From the NCBI RefSeq assembly GCF_013368755.1, contig NC_049563.1, positions 2,976,001-3,040,000 of the forward strand: a stretch of 64,000 nt of DNA, written 5' to 3'. Each line of letters opens with the position of its first letter. Positions within the stretch are counted from its first letter, which is position 1. The translations under genes and the position numbers were made by a program. Source of the DNA: Talaromyces rugulosus (taxonomy: Eukaryota; Ascomycota; Eurotiomycetes; Eurotiales; Trichocomaceae). The notes under the pieces are model-generated. The model worked only from the letters and a program-made list of their open reading frames with translations, ran no database searches and was not told where the DNA came from. This document shows, piece by piece, positions 41,839-52,675 of the stretch.

Positions 41839-43875
41839 CTAAAAGTCCAAGCTCATCACCCGACAGTGGTCCTGGTCAGGTATACTGTCATACCACGGCT
41901 GCGGCCACTGCAGTTTCGCCAGCTGCCCCGTCTTGGAGCCGTACTCCTCTAACTGGAACCGGCCAAACAGCTCTGCCGTTGAGTTATACCCTCTGGCTGC
42001 GAGGTATGCCTTGTCAGGATTTGGGTTACCAGTCCTCGCAAACGCGGTCCATATATCCTGCACAGCGTTCGTATAGTAAATATCATCGGCCACGCGCACG
42101 GGCTGGTCGAAGAGGTAGTACGTGCCAAAGACTTCGTATAGGTCGCTCGAGTGGCAGCGGTAGTACGGTGTGTCTGGTTTTCCGACAGGGAATGTGCACA
42201 GGTTATAATAATCATAGTAAGAAAGTGCATAGCCGCGCTGGTGCTCGTATACCCATAGACTGTCAAAGGCATCGGGGTTCCCTGCTGGAGACGAGCCAGC
42301 GCTGACGAACTCGGTTGAGTAGCAAAGAATAATAGCGTCTGTGACTAGATTGGCGGTGGCGTTGTAGATGTTGTTGTAGTCCTTGGGCACGTCCCAGAGG
42401 CCGGAAGCTGCGATGTCGTTGATTTGCGTTTGGTTGACGGCGTTCATCTCAAGGAGAATATCGAGCGAGGCGTTGAAGTTGGTTGCGTTGGGGGCAATTG
42501 CGGTTGCCATGAGAGACTGGCCTTCCTCGGGCATGAAGCCCAGCATCAGGTTGACCGAGTTGATCTTGCCCTGGCTGACCAGAGATAGCGGCTGCTCTGG
42601 CATGTAGACGGTGTCAATCACCGTTTGCCAAGAAGCTTTGCTGCTGGCATTGAGGAGGGTCTCTGTTGGAACACCTTGAAGGCATTTCAGCATCGCCTCG
42701 CCCGTGGAGTTATGGCAGAGGGGTTGCAAATAAGGCGAGATTTCTGCTGCTGCCACGCTTTGGTTTTTAACAAATCCACCGATTGACTGCGCAATGGCAC
42801 CGTTGAAGAGGCCCTTTGCCTCTGGCGAGACAACCAAGCCCATCACCGATGCTGCGCCTGCAGACTGGCCAAAGATGGTTATGTTGCCAGGGTCCCCACC
42901 AAAAGCAGCAATGTATTTCTTGACCCATTGCAACGCAGTAATCTGGTCCGACATGTGGTAGTTTCCAGTGATCGTGCCGTCGTTGAGAGTTAACAGACCG
43001 AAGATGTTCAACCGATAGTTGAAGGCCACAACCACAACGTCACCTCGACTCGCCAGACTATCACCGTCAAAGGTCGAATCGCTTGATGTACCAGTAGCCA
43101 AACCGCCGCCGTATATCCAGACCATCACGGGTTTCAACCCCTTTGAGGGAACGCCCCCGACTGGAAGGGATGGAGTAAAGACTTGAAGGCTCAAGCAGTC
43201 TTCGCTGTTTCCCCATGGATTAAGACCTTCAGAGTTTCCATCGAATTGGCCAGATTGCAAGCAGGCCGGTCCGTATGCTGTCGCATTCACCTTGGCATCT
43301 GTGTATTCGATGGACTGCGCATACTTGAACCGTAGGTCTCCAGTGGGCGGCTTGGCAAAGGGAATGCCCATGAATCGGAAAGCCATGTGATCCCGTAGAC
43401 CCTCAAATGAAGTGCCTTCAATCTGAGGAGTTTGTACGCGAGGGAATCCAGAATAGTCCGTGTCGACCTTTTTGACAAACGGGGCCGTGTTGGTGCATAG
43501 AAACGGAAGTTCTAGACTGTCTGATCCAGCATGGTCTTTTTCCAGCGCTCCCTTGGAGTTTATTGGCGCTGATGAGTTGCATTTCGACCAAAACAACAGC
43601 CCACTGGCGTCATGGTTGTACTCTTGGTACGCCAGATCGTTGGCAAAGGCACCGAATTGGTCACAGTCGAGTAGCGTCTCGCCATAGGAAGCGCAGGTAG
43701 CGACTGCAGCCTTGTGCGTGGCAGGCTGGTTCACAAACAGTGCACTTTGCTTTTGCTCGTGGGTTGTCCAGTCTCCATCATTATGGAAGAGCACCGTGAC
43801 TGAAGAGGCGGTCTTCGAGGCTGTCGCGGATAGCAAGCATAGCCCTAGAAACGAGGCGAGATGCATTTTGACCAC
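41839..43875 (-). CDS. secreted type B carboxylesterase/lipase with extra N-terminal module
   Basis: An intronless 678-residue esterase with a signal peptide (MHLASFLGLCLLSATAS, possible start three codons in). The alpha/beta-hydrolase part starts near residue 145. It shows IPFAKPPTGDLRF, NSEDCLSLQVFTP, the oxyanion-hole VMVWIYGGGLATGTS, and the nucleophile elbow ITIFGQSAGAASVMG with Ser338. A catalytic His is probably in CHSSDLYEVFGTYY. The family includes fungal lipases and cholinesterase-like enzymes acting outside the cell. Residues about 25-140 are an added Cys-containing domain (TCASYGETLLDCDQFG, WSKCN, LPFLCTN) also seen in some ascomycete carboxylesterases. Many N-x-S/T sites fit secretion. 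The natural substrate is unknown. Confidence 0.9.
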   Translation of the reverse strand: MVKMHLASFLGLCLLSATASKTASSVTVLFHNDGDWTTHEQKQSALFVNQPATHKAAVATCASYGETLLDCDQFGAFANDLAYQEYNHDASGLLFWSKCNSSAPINSKGALEKDHAGSDSLELPFLCTNTAPFVKKVDTDYSGFPRVQTPQIEGTSFEGLRDHMAFRFMGIPFAKPPTGDLRFKYAQSIEYTDAKVNATAYGPACLQSGQFDGNSEGLNPWGNSEDCLSLQVFTPSLPVGGVPSKGLKPVMVWIYGGGLATGTSSDSTFDGDSLASRGDVVVVAFNYRLNIFGLLTLNDGTITGNYHMSDQITALQWVKKYIAAFGGDPGNITIFGQSAGAASVMGLVVSPEAKGLFNGAIAQSIGGFVKNQSVAAAEISPYLQPLCHNSTGEAMLKCLQGVPTETLLNASSKASWQTVIDTVYMPEQPLSLVSQGKINSVNLMLGFMPEEGQSLMATAIAPNATNFNASLDILLEMNAVNQTQINDIAASGLWDVPKDYNNIYNATANLVTDAIILCYSTEFVSAGSSPAGNPDAFDSLWVYEHQRGYALSYYDYYNLCTFPVGKPDTPYYRCHSSDLYEVFGTYYLFDQPVRVADDIYYTNAVQDIWTAFARTGNPNPDKAYLAARGYNSTAELFGRFQLEEYGSKTGQLAKLQWPQPWYDSIPDQDHCRVMSLDF

Positions 43876-44605
43876 TTATCGATCAACAAGCAGATGGAAG
43901 AACTCCAGCGGCGAACGACAGGCTATATATACACCAACACATAGTACCCCATAGTCGCAGCCCCATTTCTTTTCTCCACATGGAGAACGGCTGGCTTCGC
44001 AGAAACATCCGCTAAATCCGGTATTAGCCCACTACTAAGCATTAGCAAGCAATGTTGTAGCGCGATTTTGAAAGTCGGGGTAAACACGAGGATTAATTTA
44101 TTCAGAAAGCTGTGTTGGTAAAGAACCATAGCAAATCATAATGACTCTTCATATGTAAGTTCATCATTCCCCTAAATCGAGTCAATTGACAACTTCAGCA
44201 ACTTTTCTGTCGCTTCACGTCGATGGCGTCGAAAAAGAAACACGGGATAAATTTGCGCGTGTTTAGTTGCGCAGGAAGATGTGGGGCCAACTTTGGATTG
44301 AGGAATGAACAGTTCTCAGCTAGTTTTTTTTTCCTGTCATGGTCTCTTGGAAAATGTCCAATGCTGATTCAGAACTAAAATGATAGACTAAAATATGCGA
44401 TATGACCAAATAAATACACGACGTATAGAGCGCAACGGACCAATAAAATATGCAACCATTTTCTGATGCTCGGCCTGTATAAATCCTATAGTTTTCAAAG
44501 ATGATGGGAATAACATCGAAAGTAGATATGAAATACCTCGTGAATCATAAAACCAGACCTTCTTCAGGCACCAGACCTGATGAAAGCCAGCATTGTTTCA
44601 AGTTG
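43876..44605. other. intergenic, nothing recognised
   Basis: This is the promoter side of the carboxylesterase and the 3' flank of the karyogamy gene. A TATA-like TATATATA element occurs at 43922-43930. No gene is supported. Confidence 0.4.
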
Positions 44606-46407
44606 CTACCATGGAATAATGGTTGCTATAAAATTCGACGAAACCCTGTAAAGTAGACTGAGGCCTGCAAAAGTCATGTTAGTGAGAAACCCCAAACAGA
44701 GCTGTTGCGGCTCGCTAACCTGCTAAAGCAAAAAGAGGCATCACCCATCTAGGGTTTTGGACGGCAATAATGGATAGCAGCAAAGAGGAAATTGTCCAGG
44801 CCGAGATTTTTATGCCAAACAAATTGTTCAGTGCCGAGATGTCGTCAAACCTAGCTGCCGTCTCTTCCAGTGCAGTCTCAAGTTGAGTTGCGCGGGTGGT
44901 TAGTCTGTCAACCATTGCATACGCGACCCTTGTACTGGATCCCAAAGCCTCTTGGGCTCGGGCTTGTGTAGCAATAGCTTCGGCGTGCAAAGTCTGTGTT
45001 TGAAGAAGCTCTTTTGCTTGATCATTTGAATGTTCCAAATGAGCTTCGAATGCGTGAAGACGCTTAGAAGTTGTTAGATTCTGTCTTGATCAAAATACAG
45101 GGGGCTTACCTCAGCTAGATGGCTTTCTTGTTGCTGAATAGTCGCAAAGCGCCCAACTAACCATTCCTATGTAACCTCGTTAGACTATTCTAACAGCAGT
45201 GACTGTAGAAATACCAAAGCTCCGTCAACGCCAGATACTGTCTGTCCTAGGTCATCAAGGGACGATCGGATAGTTAGGGCCAATTCGTGATTGGACTCCA
45301 TGTCCCGAACGTCCCTTTCAAAGGAATCTCTAAACCTAGAATTCCGTAATTCGACATCGTTGTAGAGGTCGCGTATATCGGAGCGTAACTGGCTAATGCC
45401 GTTTGTAGAACCTCGAATTTCCTAACCTAGTTAGCGTTTAGTTTATGCGGTCTGTCCACGGGCATTACCTCGTTCAAGCTCGCAGAATTCAATTCCACGT
45501 CCTTCAGTTGTGAAAGTATTCTGGATATACTGAAGCCTACTGTTGCTTCAAGCTCTCGAAAAAAGTTCGCAAATGTACCTCGAACGCGACTCTGGTCTTC
45601 TTGAAGGTCGCTCACTGTTTGAGCTCTCAAGTCGCGTACTGCGTCGACAAATGCTTTGTGCCGGGCTCCTTCCAAGCTGGCATTACGTAAAGCATCCCGG
45701 AGTCCCTTGTTCATGTTTGCCATATTTTCGACGAGTGACTGGTGCAGGTTGAGCATTTCTTCTTTTTCCACCTCAATGCGTGCTGCTTGACAAATCACGA
45801 GGGCATTTTGCCTGCTGTTACTGTAACTAGTCCACCATTGGGGTCTCGATTCTAGTGTATTGAGGCAACTTTGAAGCACAGTCGACGATGTGCTGTCTTC
45901 AATGTTCGGAGAATTTGCTGTGTTGGGCCTGTTTGTGGCGATGTGAAGCGGTGAGCAAGCCGTGGGAATCGGCGTGCCAGCTCCGGTGAGCTCACATAAA
46001 GCTAATCTGACTGCGTAGATTGATTTGATCTGATCGAGGGTAGTCATGATGTCCGACTCTTGCGAATTCTCAGGCGCATTTAAGCTTTGACAAGACGTGA
46101 GGAGCTTCGTGGCGGCGATTTTACTGCAAGATGGCGAAGACTTCATCGATTCGAGTACTTGAAGAGCATTTGAAAAGACCCGGTCATGCTGCAATGTTCG
46201 TGACTGGATAAAGTCAACGAGATCCAGGTTCTCCCCCAACTGAGTCGGGTCTGCTCGGCGCAAAGTCCACTGTGTGTTGGCACTCTCATTCTGCACTTCT
46301 AAATTGGCCTTGCCCTTCGGTATGAGTGTTGTATACGAGTCAAAAAATGATGCAGAAGCGGGAACCACAAATATATATAAATGCGCCAAAGAAAGCTTCA
46401 GCTTCAT
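44606..46407 (-). CDS. Kar5/Tht1-like nuclear fusion (karyogamy) protein
   Basis: Five exons (45469-46407, 45215-45421, 45110-45166, 44720-45062, 44606-44664) sum to 534 residues. The start at 46407 (MKLKLSLAHLYIFVVPASAS) gives a signal peptide; the frame is open upstream but not family-like. The lumenal Cys-rich domain shows SSPSCSKIAATKLLTSCQSL, IKSIYAVRLALCELTGAGTP and PTACSPLH, the pattern of the Tht1/Kar5 (Brambleberry) family that fuses nuclear envelopes after mating. Long coiled-coil segments (about 270-480) follow, for example VAYAMVDRLTTRATQLETAL. Then come two C-terminal hydrophobic spans, KISAWTISSLLLSIIAV and RWVMPLFALAGLSLLYRV. It acts at the ER/nuclear envelope. The presence of the gene suggests retained sexual competence. 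Confidence 0.83.
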
Positions 46408-46923
46408 TGTGTTCTGCTCACTACTGTTCCTTTGAGCGAAGACAAGGTTGAACTCTCTGTTGCAGGATCCAGCGAGGTCTGGCGTAGCAAATGTGTCTAG
46501 AAGCCAGATGGCAACCAAGGGATGTAGACAGTCATTAATAGCGATCAAGTTCAGAAAACATAAAGGTGTTTTGAAGGAGGAAGAAACAGTAGTGATGGCA
46601 AGGCGAGGCCGAAGAGGAAGGAGCTCCAGGTGAGGCCCGGTTGACACGAGAGAGACAACACCACGACATGCTGCGTCGCGTGACTCCAGGCACAGCGCGC
46701 CTGTCTACTACGTTTGGGACATCTTAAATAAGTCAAATATTATGTTTTCATTCATGCACTCTAGATGCCTGCCCATCAAAGGATGGCCCTGCAGATCATG
46801 ATTTATATGATTATATCAAAATACACCACGTGACCTACTTGTCCCAATTGGGCAGCCGCGGCGGAAGAAACAATTTCGACCAGCTTCGGGGCTACAGCTC
46901 TTCCTACAACAAACCAGCCAGCC
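46408..46923. promoter_or_regulatory. divergent promoter of karyogamy and uL6m genes
   Basis: This 516-bp spacer separates divergent start codons. No motif stands out and no gene is supported. Confidence 0.4.
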
Positions 46924-47812
46924 ATGAATTGTCGCGCTTCACAACGCTGCCTGTTGCAGCTTTTGCGGGAACCGGTGCGCTCGCGCTCCGTCCCAACTTT
47001 TCTCGTTCCTGCGCTTTCTCAGCCATTGAGATCGCAATGTTTTTCGACTACTCCCGCAACGCAGTCCAGAATCGGGAGCGCTCCGGTTTCTGTGCCCGCA
47101 GAAGTCAACTTGAAGTTCATCGACCTTCCTCACGCAAATACTCGCGATCGTTCAAAGGAAATTCCGAAGGTGGCTATTGAGGTGAATGGACCATTGGGTA
47201 TGTCGCCTTGGAGTACTGCGTTCTTGGAATCTCGACTAATAACGATACCGTGTTTACAGGCCAATTAACCCTCAACGTTCCCCCCTTTGTCACAGTCAAC
47301 CACGACGAAGAACTCCGAAAGGCTACTGTCAACATTCAGGATGCAGAAATTGCGCACCAACGCGCCATGTGGGGTATGTTTTTTTTTTTCTGTGTATGAT
47401 GCCGTGTCGCTGGTTCTAATATATTCTGCGTTATCCAGGGACGACACGCGCGCTTCTTCAAAACTACATCCTTGGTGTTTCCGAAGGCCACATTTGTATC
47501 CTCAGTCTGGTCGGTGTCGGTTACAGGGCAATGATCGAACCCACGGCAACCACCAAGGAGCCGGAATACCCCGGGCAGCAGTTTGTATCGTTGAAAGTGG
47601 GTTACTCTCACCCAATTGAACTGGGTGTGCCGAAAGGAGTGAAAGCTTCGACCCCTCAACCTACTCGTATTCTTCTCGAAAGTATCGACAAACAAGTCGT
47701 CACCCAGTTCGCAGCCGAGATTCGAGCATGGAGGAAACCAGAACCGTACAAGGGCAAGGGTATTTTTGTGAATGGAGAGACTATCCGCTTGAAATCGAAG
47801 AAGATCAAGTGA
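46924..47812 (+). CDS. MRPL6: mitochondrial ribosomal protein uL6m
   Basis: Three exons (46924-47197, 47260-47373, 47439-47812) give 253 residues. The N-terminal 45 residues (MNCRASQRCLLQLLREPVRS) are Arg/Ser-rich without acidic residues, a mitochondrial presequence. The L6 domains follow with KVAIEVNGPLGQLTLNVPPF, HQRAMWGTTRALLQNYILGV, CILSLVGVGYRAMIEP, and VSLKVGYSHPIELGVPKGVK. The C-terminal RNA-binding segment IRAWRKPEPYKGKGIFVNGE ends in a basic tail, RLKSKKIK. uL6 sits near the GTPase centre of the large subunit. Splice junctions (TTGG|GTATGT..TACAG, TGGG|GTATGT..TCCAG) restore the family sequence exactly. Confidence 0.92.
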
Positions 47813-47944
47813 TCGCTTTTTGGGTGTGTTTTTACTTTCAGCCTGTATGTTCTGGTGGTTGTATATCTAGGTATGATATGTGCATTAAATTCGGGAATCA
47901 TGTACACTATAGCTTCTTTTGCCACAAAATGTTAAGATTGCGAT

Positions 47945-49006
47945 CTATTTCAAGTTCAGAACCACTTGCACAGCATCAATGACTTGGTCTTGGAGGGCAG
48001 CTGGAGCAGCGACAACTCCCTTGTTATCAGCCAAGGTTCTTCCCTTGCTGAAATCAAGGCGCTTGCCATTGACATCAGTCACCTGCCCACCGGCTTCACG
48101 GACAATCAAGTCCCCGGCGGCATGGTCCCAGATTTTTTCCTGGTAGTCTTTCTTGACGGGCAATCGGAGGTAGATATCTCCAGCGCCTCGGGCGATCGAG
48201 CAGTATTTAGCTTGAGAATCCAACCTCACACTCGGAGCAGTGATTCCAAGACGTTTTGCCACGGCGGCATTGTCACCCTGGTTAGAGTGGCCAGCTTCGA
48301 CACCTTCACAGAAGACAGCCTTGGATGTGTCTGGGACTGGGCGCATCGATATGGGGTTGCTCGGTGCAAGGGCGGCGTTTGTGAGGGGGCGGCTCTTGGA
48401 ACCTTCTCCTTTGACAGCAGAAAACAGAACACCTTTTCCTTCTGCGTCTGATTGCTGGCCTCCGATGTCGGCCGTAAGAGATTGGGCATTGTCGACTGGC
48501 AGGTTGGGACATCCAATGACGCCCACCTTCACGTCGCCATCCACGATCAAGCCGAGACACACGGCGTACTGGCCTCCTCTCAAGAAGCCCTTGGTTCCGT
48601 CGATAGGGTCCAGGGCCCAGATGCGGCCCTTTGGTCCGCCGGGAGAATTGCCTTTGTCGATAATATCCAGCATCGCTTCCTCACTGGGCAACGGGCCACC
48701 GAGCAGTTCATCGCTGGCCTTGTCGTCCAACTTGATGTCCTTGACTAGATCCCAAATCTCTGCCCGGAGAGCAGATTCTTGCCTTAACTCGCTCGCTTCT
48801 TCTTCTCCCACGATTTCGTCGTCGGGGAAGTTCTGGGCAATGGCCTGGATGATAAGAGCCTGAGCGCCAAAGTCTCCCTTTGTGACAGGAGACTTGTCGT
48901 CCTTGGCCAATTCACCCTTGGCCTTCTCGTTGAAGACCTTCTTGGTGAGCAGAGAAGCTCTCTGGACGGCGAGTTCAGCGACTCGAAGTTCCTGTTCGTA
49001 CGCCAT
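47945..49006 (-). CDS. MET22: 3'(2'),5'-bisphosphate nucleotidase (Hal2/Met22)
   Basis: A 353-residue protein from the ATG at 49006 (MAYEQELRVAELAVQRASLL). The frame is open to 49165 and that extension would add a hydrophobic segment, which could be a targeting form but is more likely 5' UTR. The Mg-dependent, Li-sensitive phosphatase motifs are present: DKSPVTKGDFGAQALI, DEIVGEEEASELR, WALDPIDGTKGFLRGGQYAV and DHAAGDLIVREAGGQVTDVN. The enzyme turns 3'-phosphoadenosine 5'-phosphate into AMP during sulfate assimilation and is the target of Na+/Li+ toxicity in yeast. It is convergent with the uL6m gene (132 bp between stops), and no active-site residue appears lost. Confidence 0.92.
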   Translation of the reverse strand: MAYEQELRVAELAVQRASLLTKKVFNEKAKGELAKDDKSPVTKGDFGAQALIIQAIAQNFPDDEIVGEEEASELRQESALRAEIWDLVKDIKLDDKASDELLGGPLPSEEAMLDIIDKGNSPGGPKGRIWALDPIDGTKGFLRGGQYAVCLGLIVDGDVKVGVIGCPNLPVDNAQSLTADIGGQQSDAEGKGVLFSAVKGEGSKSRPLTNAALAPSNPISMRPVPDTSKAVFCEGVEAGHSNQGDNAAVAKRLGITAPSVRLDSQAKYCSIARGAGDIYLRLPVKKDYQEKIWDHAAGDLIVREAGGQVTDVNGKRLDFSKGRTLADNKGVVAAPAALQDQVIDAVQVVLNLK

Positions 49007-49609
49007 GCTGACAGTGGTCACGAGGGGTCTTGGAGGGGTGATAAGATGCGAGGAGATAGCCTGGAGACGCGGTCGAACTCTGGCGATAATTGCCAAGGCC
49101 AGGATTATTACAGAGAGTATGAAAAAGGTAGAGAAACAGTTTCTTCTCTTTGCAATGGCCAGCATGCAATAAATAGGTCAGCAAGTAGTAAATAGGGCCA
49201 AGTATTCAGCAGAGATTGGCAGCGGGGGGGCCAATAATGCGCATTGCGCAGCCTTGGGGTGTCCCGCCCTAGGCTGCTTTAGGCAACGGCACGAGGGGCT
49301 GATGACGGCATTGGCGAAACAGTGACCGGCCGCGGTCTGTTTACTCCCTTCATTATTCTCGCTGTCTGAAGCTGCGACTGTGTCTCCATCCACTGGTGGT
49401 GCCGACTGCCCCTTGCGTCAGGTCATTCTGTCGTGTCGAGTCATTGAGGGTATCGCGGGGTCACCACCTGCGTCTTGCTTATTATTCATACCTCCGCCGC
49501 AGTGAGCTGCGATTCCAATCCACAGCTCCTTTCAATTTCGACAACAATTTTGGCTCACTTTACCACCAACGCATTCGGTAAATATTGCCGTTATTACTGA
49601 AATACCACC
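49007..49609. promoter_or_regulatory. divergent promoter of bisphosphate nucleotidase and Lsb5-like gene
   Basis: This 603-bp spacer contains no supported gene; ORFs here have no family features. Confidence 0.4.
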
Positions 49610-50976
49610 ATGTTCAAATCCGATGTCAGTAACATTTCTGTTTGGAAGAGCCCATTTGGCCCGAGACTGATGTTGTCACCTGCTTTCTAGAAACCATATT
49701 CGGCGGTCACCGTCCAGATCGAGAGTCTGACGAGCGAGCAGTATGAAGTTGACGACTCGAGCGGTATCGTTGACTTGATAGAAGTCGTCCAAATTCAAGC
49801 AACCGGTCCGACAGAGGCCAGCCGTGCATTGCGGAAGAAGCTGTCAGTTTACTACATACACCCTGCTGCGTTAAACATTTCTTATTATCGTGTAGCAAAT
49901 ATGGCACCGTTCACAGACAACTGAGGGCTCTGACCATTCTCGACTTCCTCATTCAAAATGCCGGCGAGCGATTTCTGCGCGTATTTGCCGACGAGCCTTT
50001 ACTTGAGCGCCTTCGAATTGCCGCAACCGATTCCATTTCGGACCCAGAAGTCAGAAAAAAGGCCCAGCAGCTTTTTGCACAGTGGGCAGCAACCCATAAA
50101 GATACCCCGGGCATGGCCGGCATTACAGGACTGTACAAACAGCTTCCAAAGAGGAAGCAACCGGCACAACAGGCACATGCAAAAGTCTTGAGAGAGCATG
50201 CTCCAGTAGCGGAGCAACCGATGGGCCACTCAGTTGCTGTGGCCGTAGGAGAGGGCCCGTCGACTCCGCTATCATCTGCAAAGGCTAAAAAGTCAAAACG
50301 TTCTTCAGCTTTTGGCTCTTCCAGTTCGAAGAGTACCAAGCGAAGTAGCTCGAAGCCATTTAACATGGAGAAGGAGAAGCCCGAGATCCTGCAGACCATT
50401 GCAGCTTCGTCAGTTGCTAGTACAAATCTACAAAACGCCTTGAAGTTGGTGAACCGAGAAACACACCGGGTTAGCGAGAGTGAAGATGTCATGGTCCAGT
50501 TTGAGAAGTGCAAAACTCTACGGCGACAGATTCTACGCTACATTCAAAACATCGAGAGTGGCGATCTTCTGGGTAGTTTGATCCATGCCAACGAAGAGCT
50601 AGTCACGGGCTTAATGGCCTTTGAGGTTCTTGACAAAAGCGTGGATTATGATAGCGACAGTGAAGATGAAGACATCATCCTTCGAGGCTTTGATGAAAAT
50701 TTCGCAGGCTTATCCGTTGTTCCTCCGAAGCCACCTCGCCCGACAAGCCTACCCAATTTTCCAGATCCTCAGAAGCGCTCACCTTTCAATTTGGATGAAC
50801 TAGAGAGTGCAAGTGAATCGGAGGAAGAAGACGAAAACAATCCTTTTGGAGACATCAATGAGGTCGCGACTCCGGGCTTGGAAAAGCAGCAGCCGACATG
50901 GTAAGGAACCCAGACCATCTTAAATTTACCTAAACAAGCAGAATAGAACTGACGTTTCAGCAGGCGAGAAGTTTGA
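49610..50976 (+). CDS. LSB5: Lsb5-like VHS/GAT-domain endocytic adaptor
   Basis: Four exons (49610-49624, 49691-49842, 49896-50900, 50964-50976) give 394 residues. The VHS-like domain starts MFKSDKPYSAVTVQIESLT and includes VDLIEVVQIQATGPTEASRA, KYGTVHRQLRALTILDFLIQ and DPEVRKKAQQLFAQWA. A GAT-like helical region (about 230-310) contains ALKLVNRETHRVSESEDVMV and YIQNIESGDLLGSLIHANEE. Acidic and NPF-containing tails follow (EEDENNPFGDI). Yeast Lsb5 links ubiquitinated cargo and actin regulators (Las17, Sla1) at endosomes. If the last intron were retained, translation would stop at TGG TAA (50902-50904), giving QQPTW as the end. Splicing gives QQPTWREV, which I favour. Confidence 0.85.
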
Positions 50977-51441
50977 TGTCCAGAGATCTGAACAACATAC
51001 CTTTTTGTGAATTTTCAGTGAAGAAATTGACGTGAGAATTTGCTTATAACTTTCTGCGCTGGACTAGGCAATTCAAGCTTCGTTATGCGCTATTGGTGCT
51101 TGGTGATGTGATCTCACCATACAACAATTGATATACCCCTATTTTACATGATATTTCAGATTATTTGCTTTACAATGCTAGTTTAGCCAATTTCCTTGGT
51201 TTGTTGCTAGGCGTTTATTTCGTGTAAATATATGGTTTTCTTTGATAGCATGGTACCTGAAAGCAGACAAGCAGCACACAGCTCATATTTCACTCCAGAT
51301 GTTTGTTTGCTTTTCAACAAAAAAAGAAAAGAAAAGAAAATGCCCCCCCTTCAAGTGCAACCTTGATAAAATAATAGTCCAGACCAGTCCATCCATCTTC
51401 ACAGATCACCGAGAAGTTTTTATTATTGCTGCCAGAATGTC
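50977..51441. other. intergenic, nothing recognised
   Basis: No supported gene. A purine-rich AAAAGAAAAG run lies near 51319-51341. Confidence 0.4.
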
Positions 51442-52675
51442 GTGGAAACAGGACGAGTTAGGATACTTCTACCCCGGTCTCAAAGACGAACATTCATTCC
51501 GCCTTCCGCATTTGGCACCGGCAAGAGACAGAAGATTGTCACCTTCTTTATTTACCCCGCTCCATCTTATCCCTCCCCATCATCTCGTCGTCCACCGACG
51601 ATCCCGCTTCATGCGATGCCTGTCTGCACTTAATATCGCTGCATTCGATATGGCTTCTCGATTCGCCCATGAGTTAGTTCCCTGCAGTGGAACCGAAGCT
51701 CAAGGTGCCAGAGCACATCTGCGACGCTGGGGTGACAGCTGTCGCCGGAGAAGGGATGAAGAAGTTCGGCAACAACGTTGGCACGCGGAAGAAGAAATGG
51801 GATGAGGCAAAGGCTATAGCAGAGTAACTTGGTTTCAACGTCAGCAACCTGGACGACATGATCGAGAACGAGAAAACTCCAGCGTCTCGCGTCTTCGACC
51901 CAGATGACTACCGATCCTGGATCTGGTACAACACAACACAGCACAGCACGACTCCTGGAAGAAGGAACAACGCCTCCTAGCTGCGACAGAAATAGTTGCG
52001 AATCTCCCAGGCGTCGCCGACAAGCTTTCGAGCAAGCCTCAGAAACCGACCACCAAGATGGCCCGACAAGTTCTGCCTAGCGACACCGAAAGACTTATAA
52101 CTTCCGCCAAACGGCCTCCGACTCACAGCAACGACACTCCCGCACCGAAGCGACCGCTTATCCCGGGCCTTGTCGCCCAAATAACCGCCAGTGACCAACA
52201 GCCTCTCGAAGCGATGATGGATACTGAACAACCACTTCGAGCGACAACGGTTACCGATCATCCATCTCCCACAACCGCATCTCGTCGCCCTACCTCTACT
52301 TGGATGATCGCCAACTACATCGAGCTAGCCCTGTCCGAGATGCCAGACCATGACGGTGTCATCGAAGTCAAGGAATGCTTGCAACGCATGGCTCAAGGCA
52401 CCTACGCAGCAGACCTTCCCTTCTTGGATGGCGATGACATCCCCATGTCGATTCGAAACGAATGGGAAGACACCTACCGATCGGAGCTTCGTCATGCCAG
52501 AGTCTGGGAGTGCAATGAGTTGCAACGAGAAGTCTTCAACATCCATTGCAAGACTTGGCTATGCGATCACTGGGCCATCAAGGAGGAGAACGGCCCTAGT
52601 GCATCTCGCTCGTTGCTGAAACTCAAGGGAGCAAACTGGGCCCAGTGCGTGCTGGTCATGTATTTAGCAGCTTAG
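51437..52675 (+). pseudogene. broken unknown gene
   Basis: Codon-like sequence continues for 1.2 kb but changes frame. It starts MSWKQDELGYFYPGLKDEHS (51437). Later it reads HICDAGVTAVAGEGMKKFGN and KKWDEAKAIAE, then TAA (51821-51823) followed by LGFNVSNLDDMIENEK and FDPDDYRSWIWYN. The frame shifts inside a CAACACAACACAGCACAG repeat (51931-51950) and continues DSWKKEQRLLAATEIVANLP to a 200-residue open frame ending at 52675 (includes ALSEMPDHDGVIEVKECLQR). The TAA could derive from CAA (Gln), a C-to-T change of the RIP type. I do not recognise the family. The open C-terminal half begins at MARQVLPSDT (52058) and could still be translated. Confidence 0.5.

Noticed and set aside
48240..48863. 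207-residue plus-strand ORF opposite the bisphosphate nucleotidase
   Set aside because: Antisense to conserved phosphatase motifs; composition is Ser/Pro-rich shadow.
49953..50513. 186-residue minus-strand ORF opposite the Lsb5-like gene
   Set aside because: Antisense shadow of a VHS-domain gene with matching splice sites.
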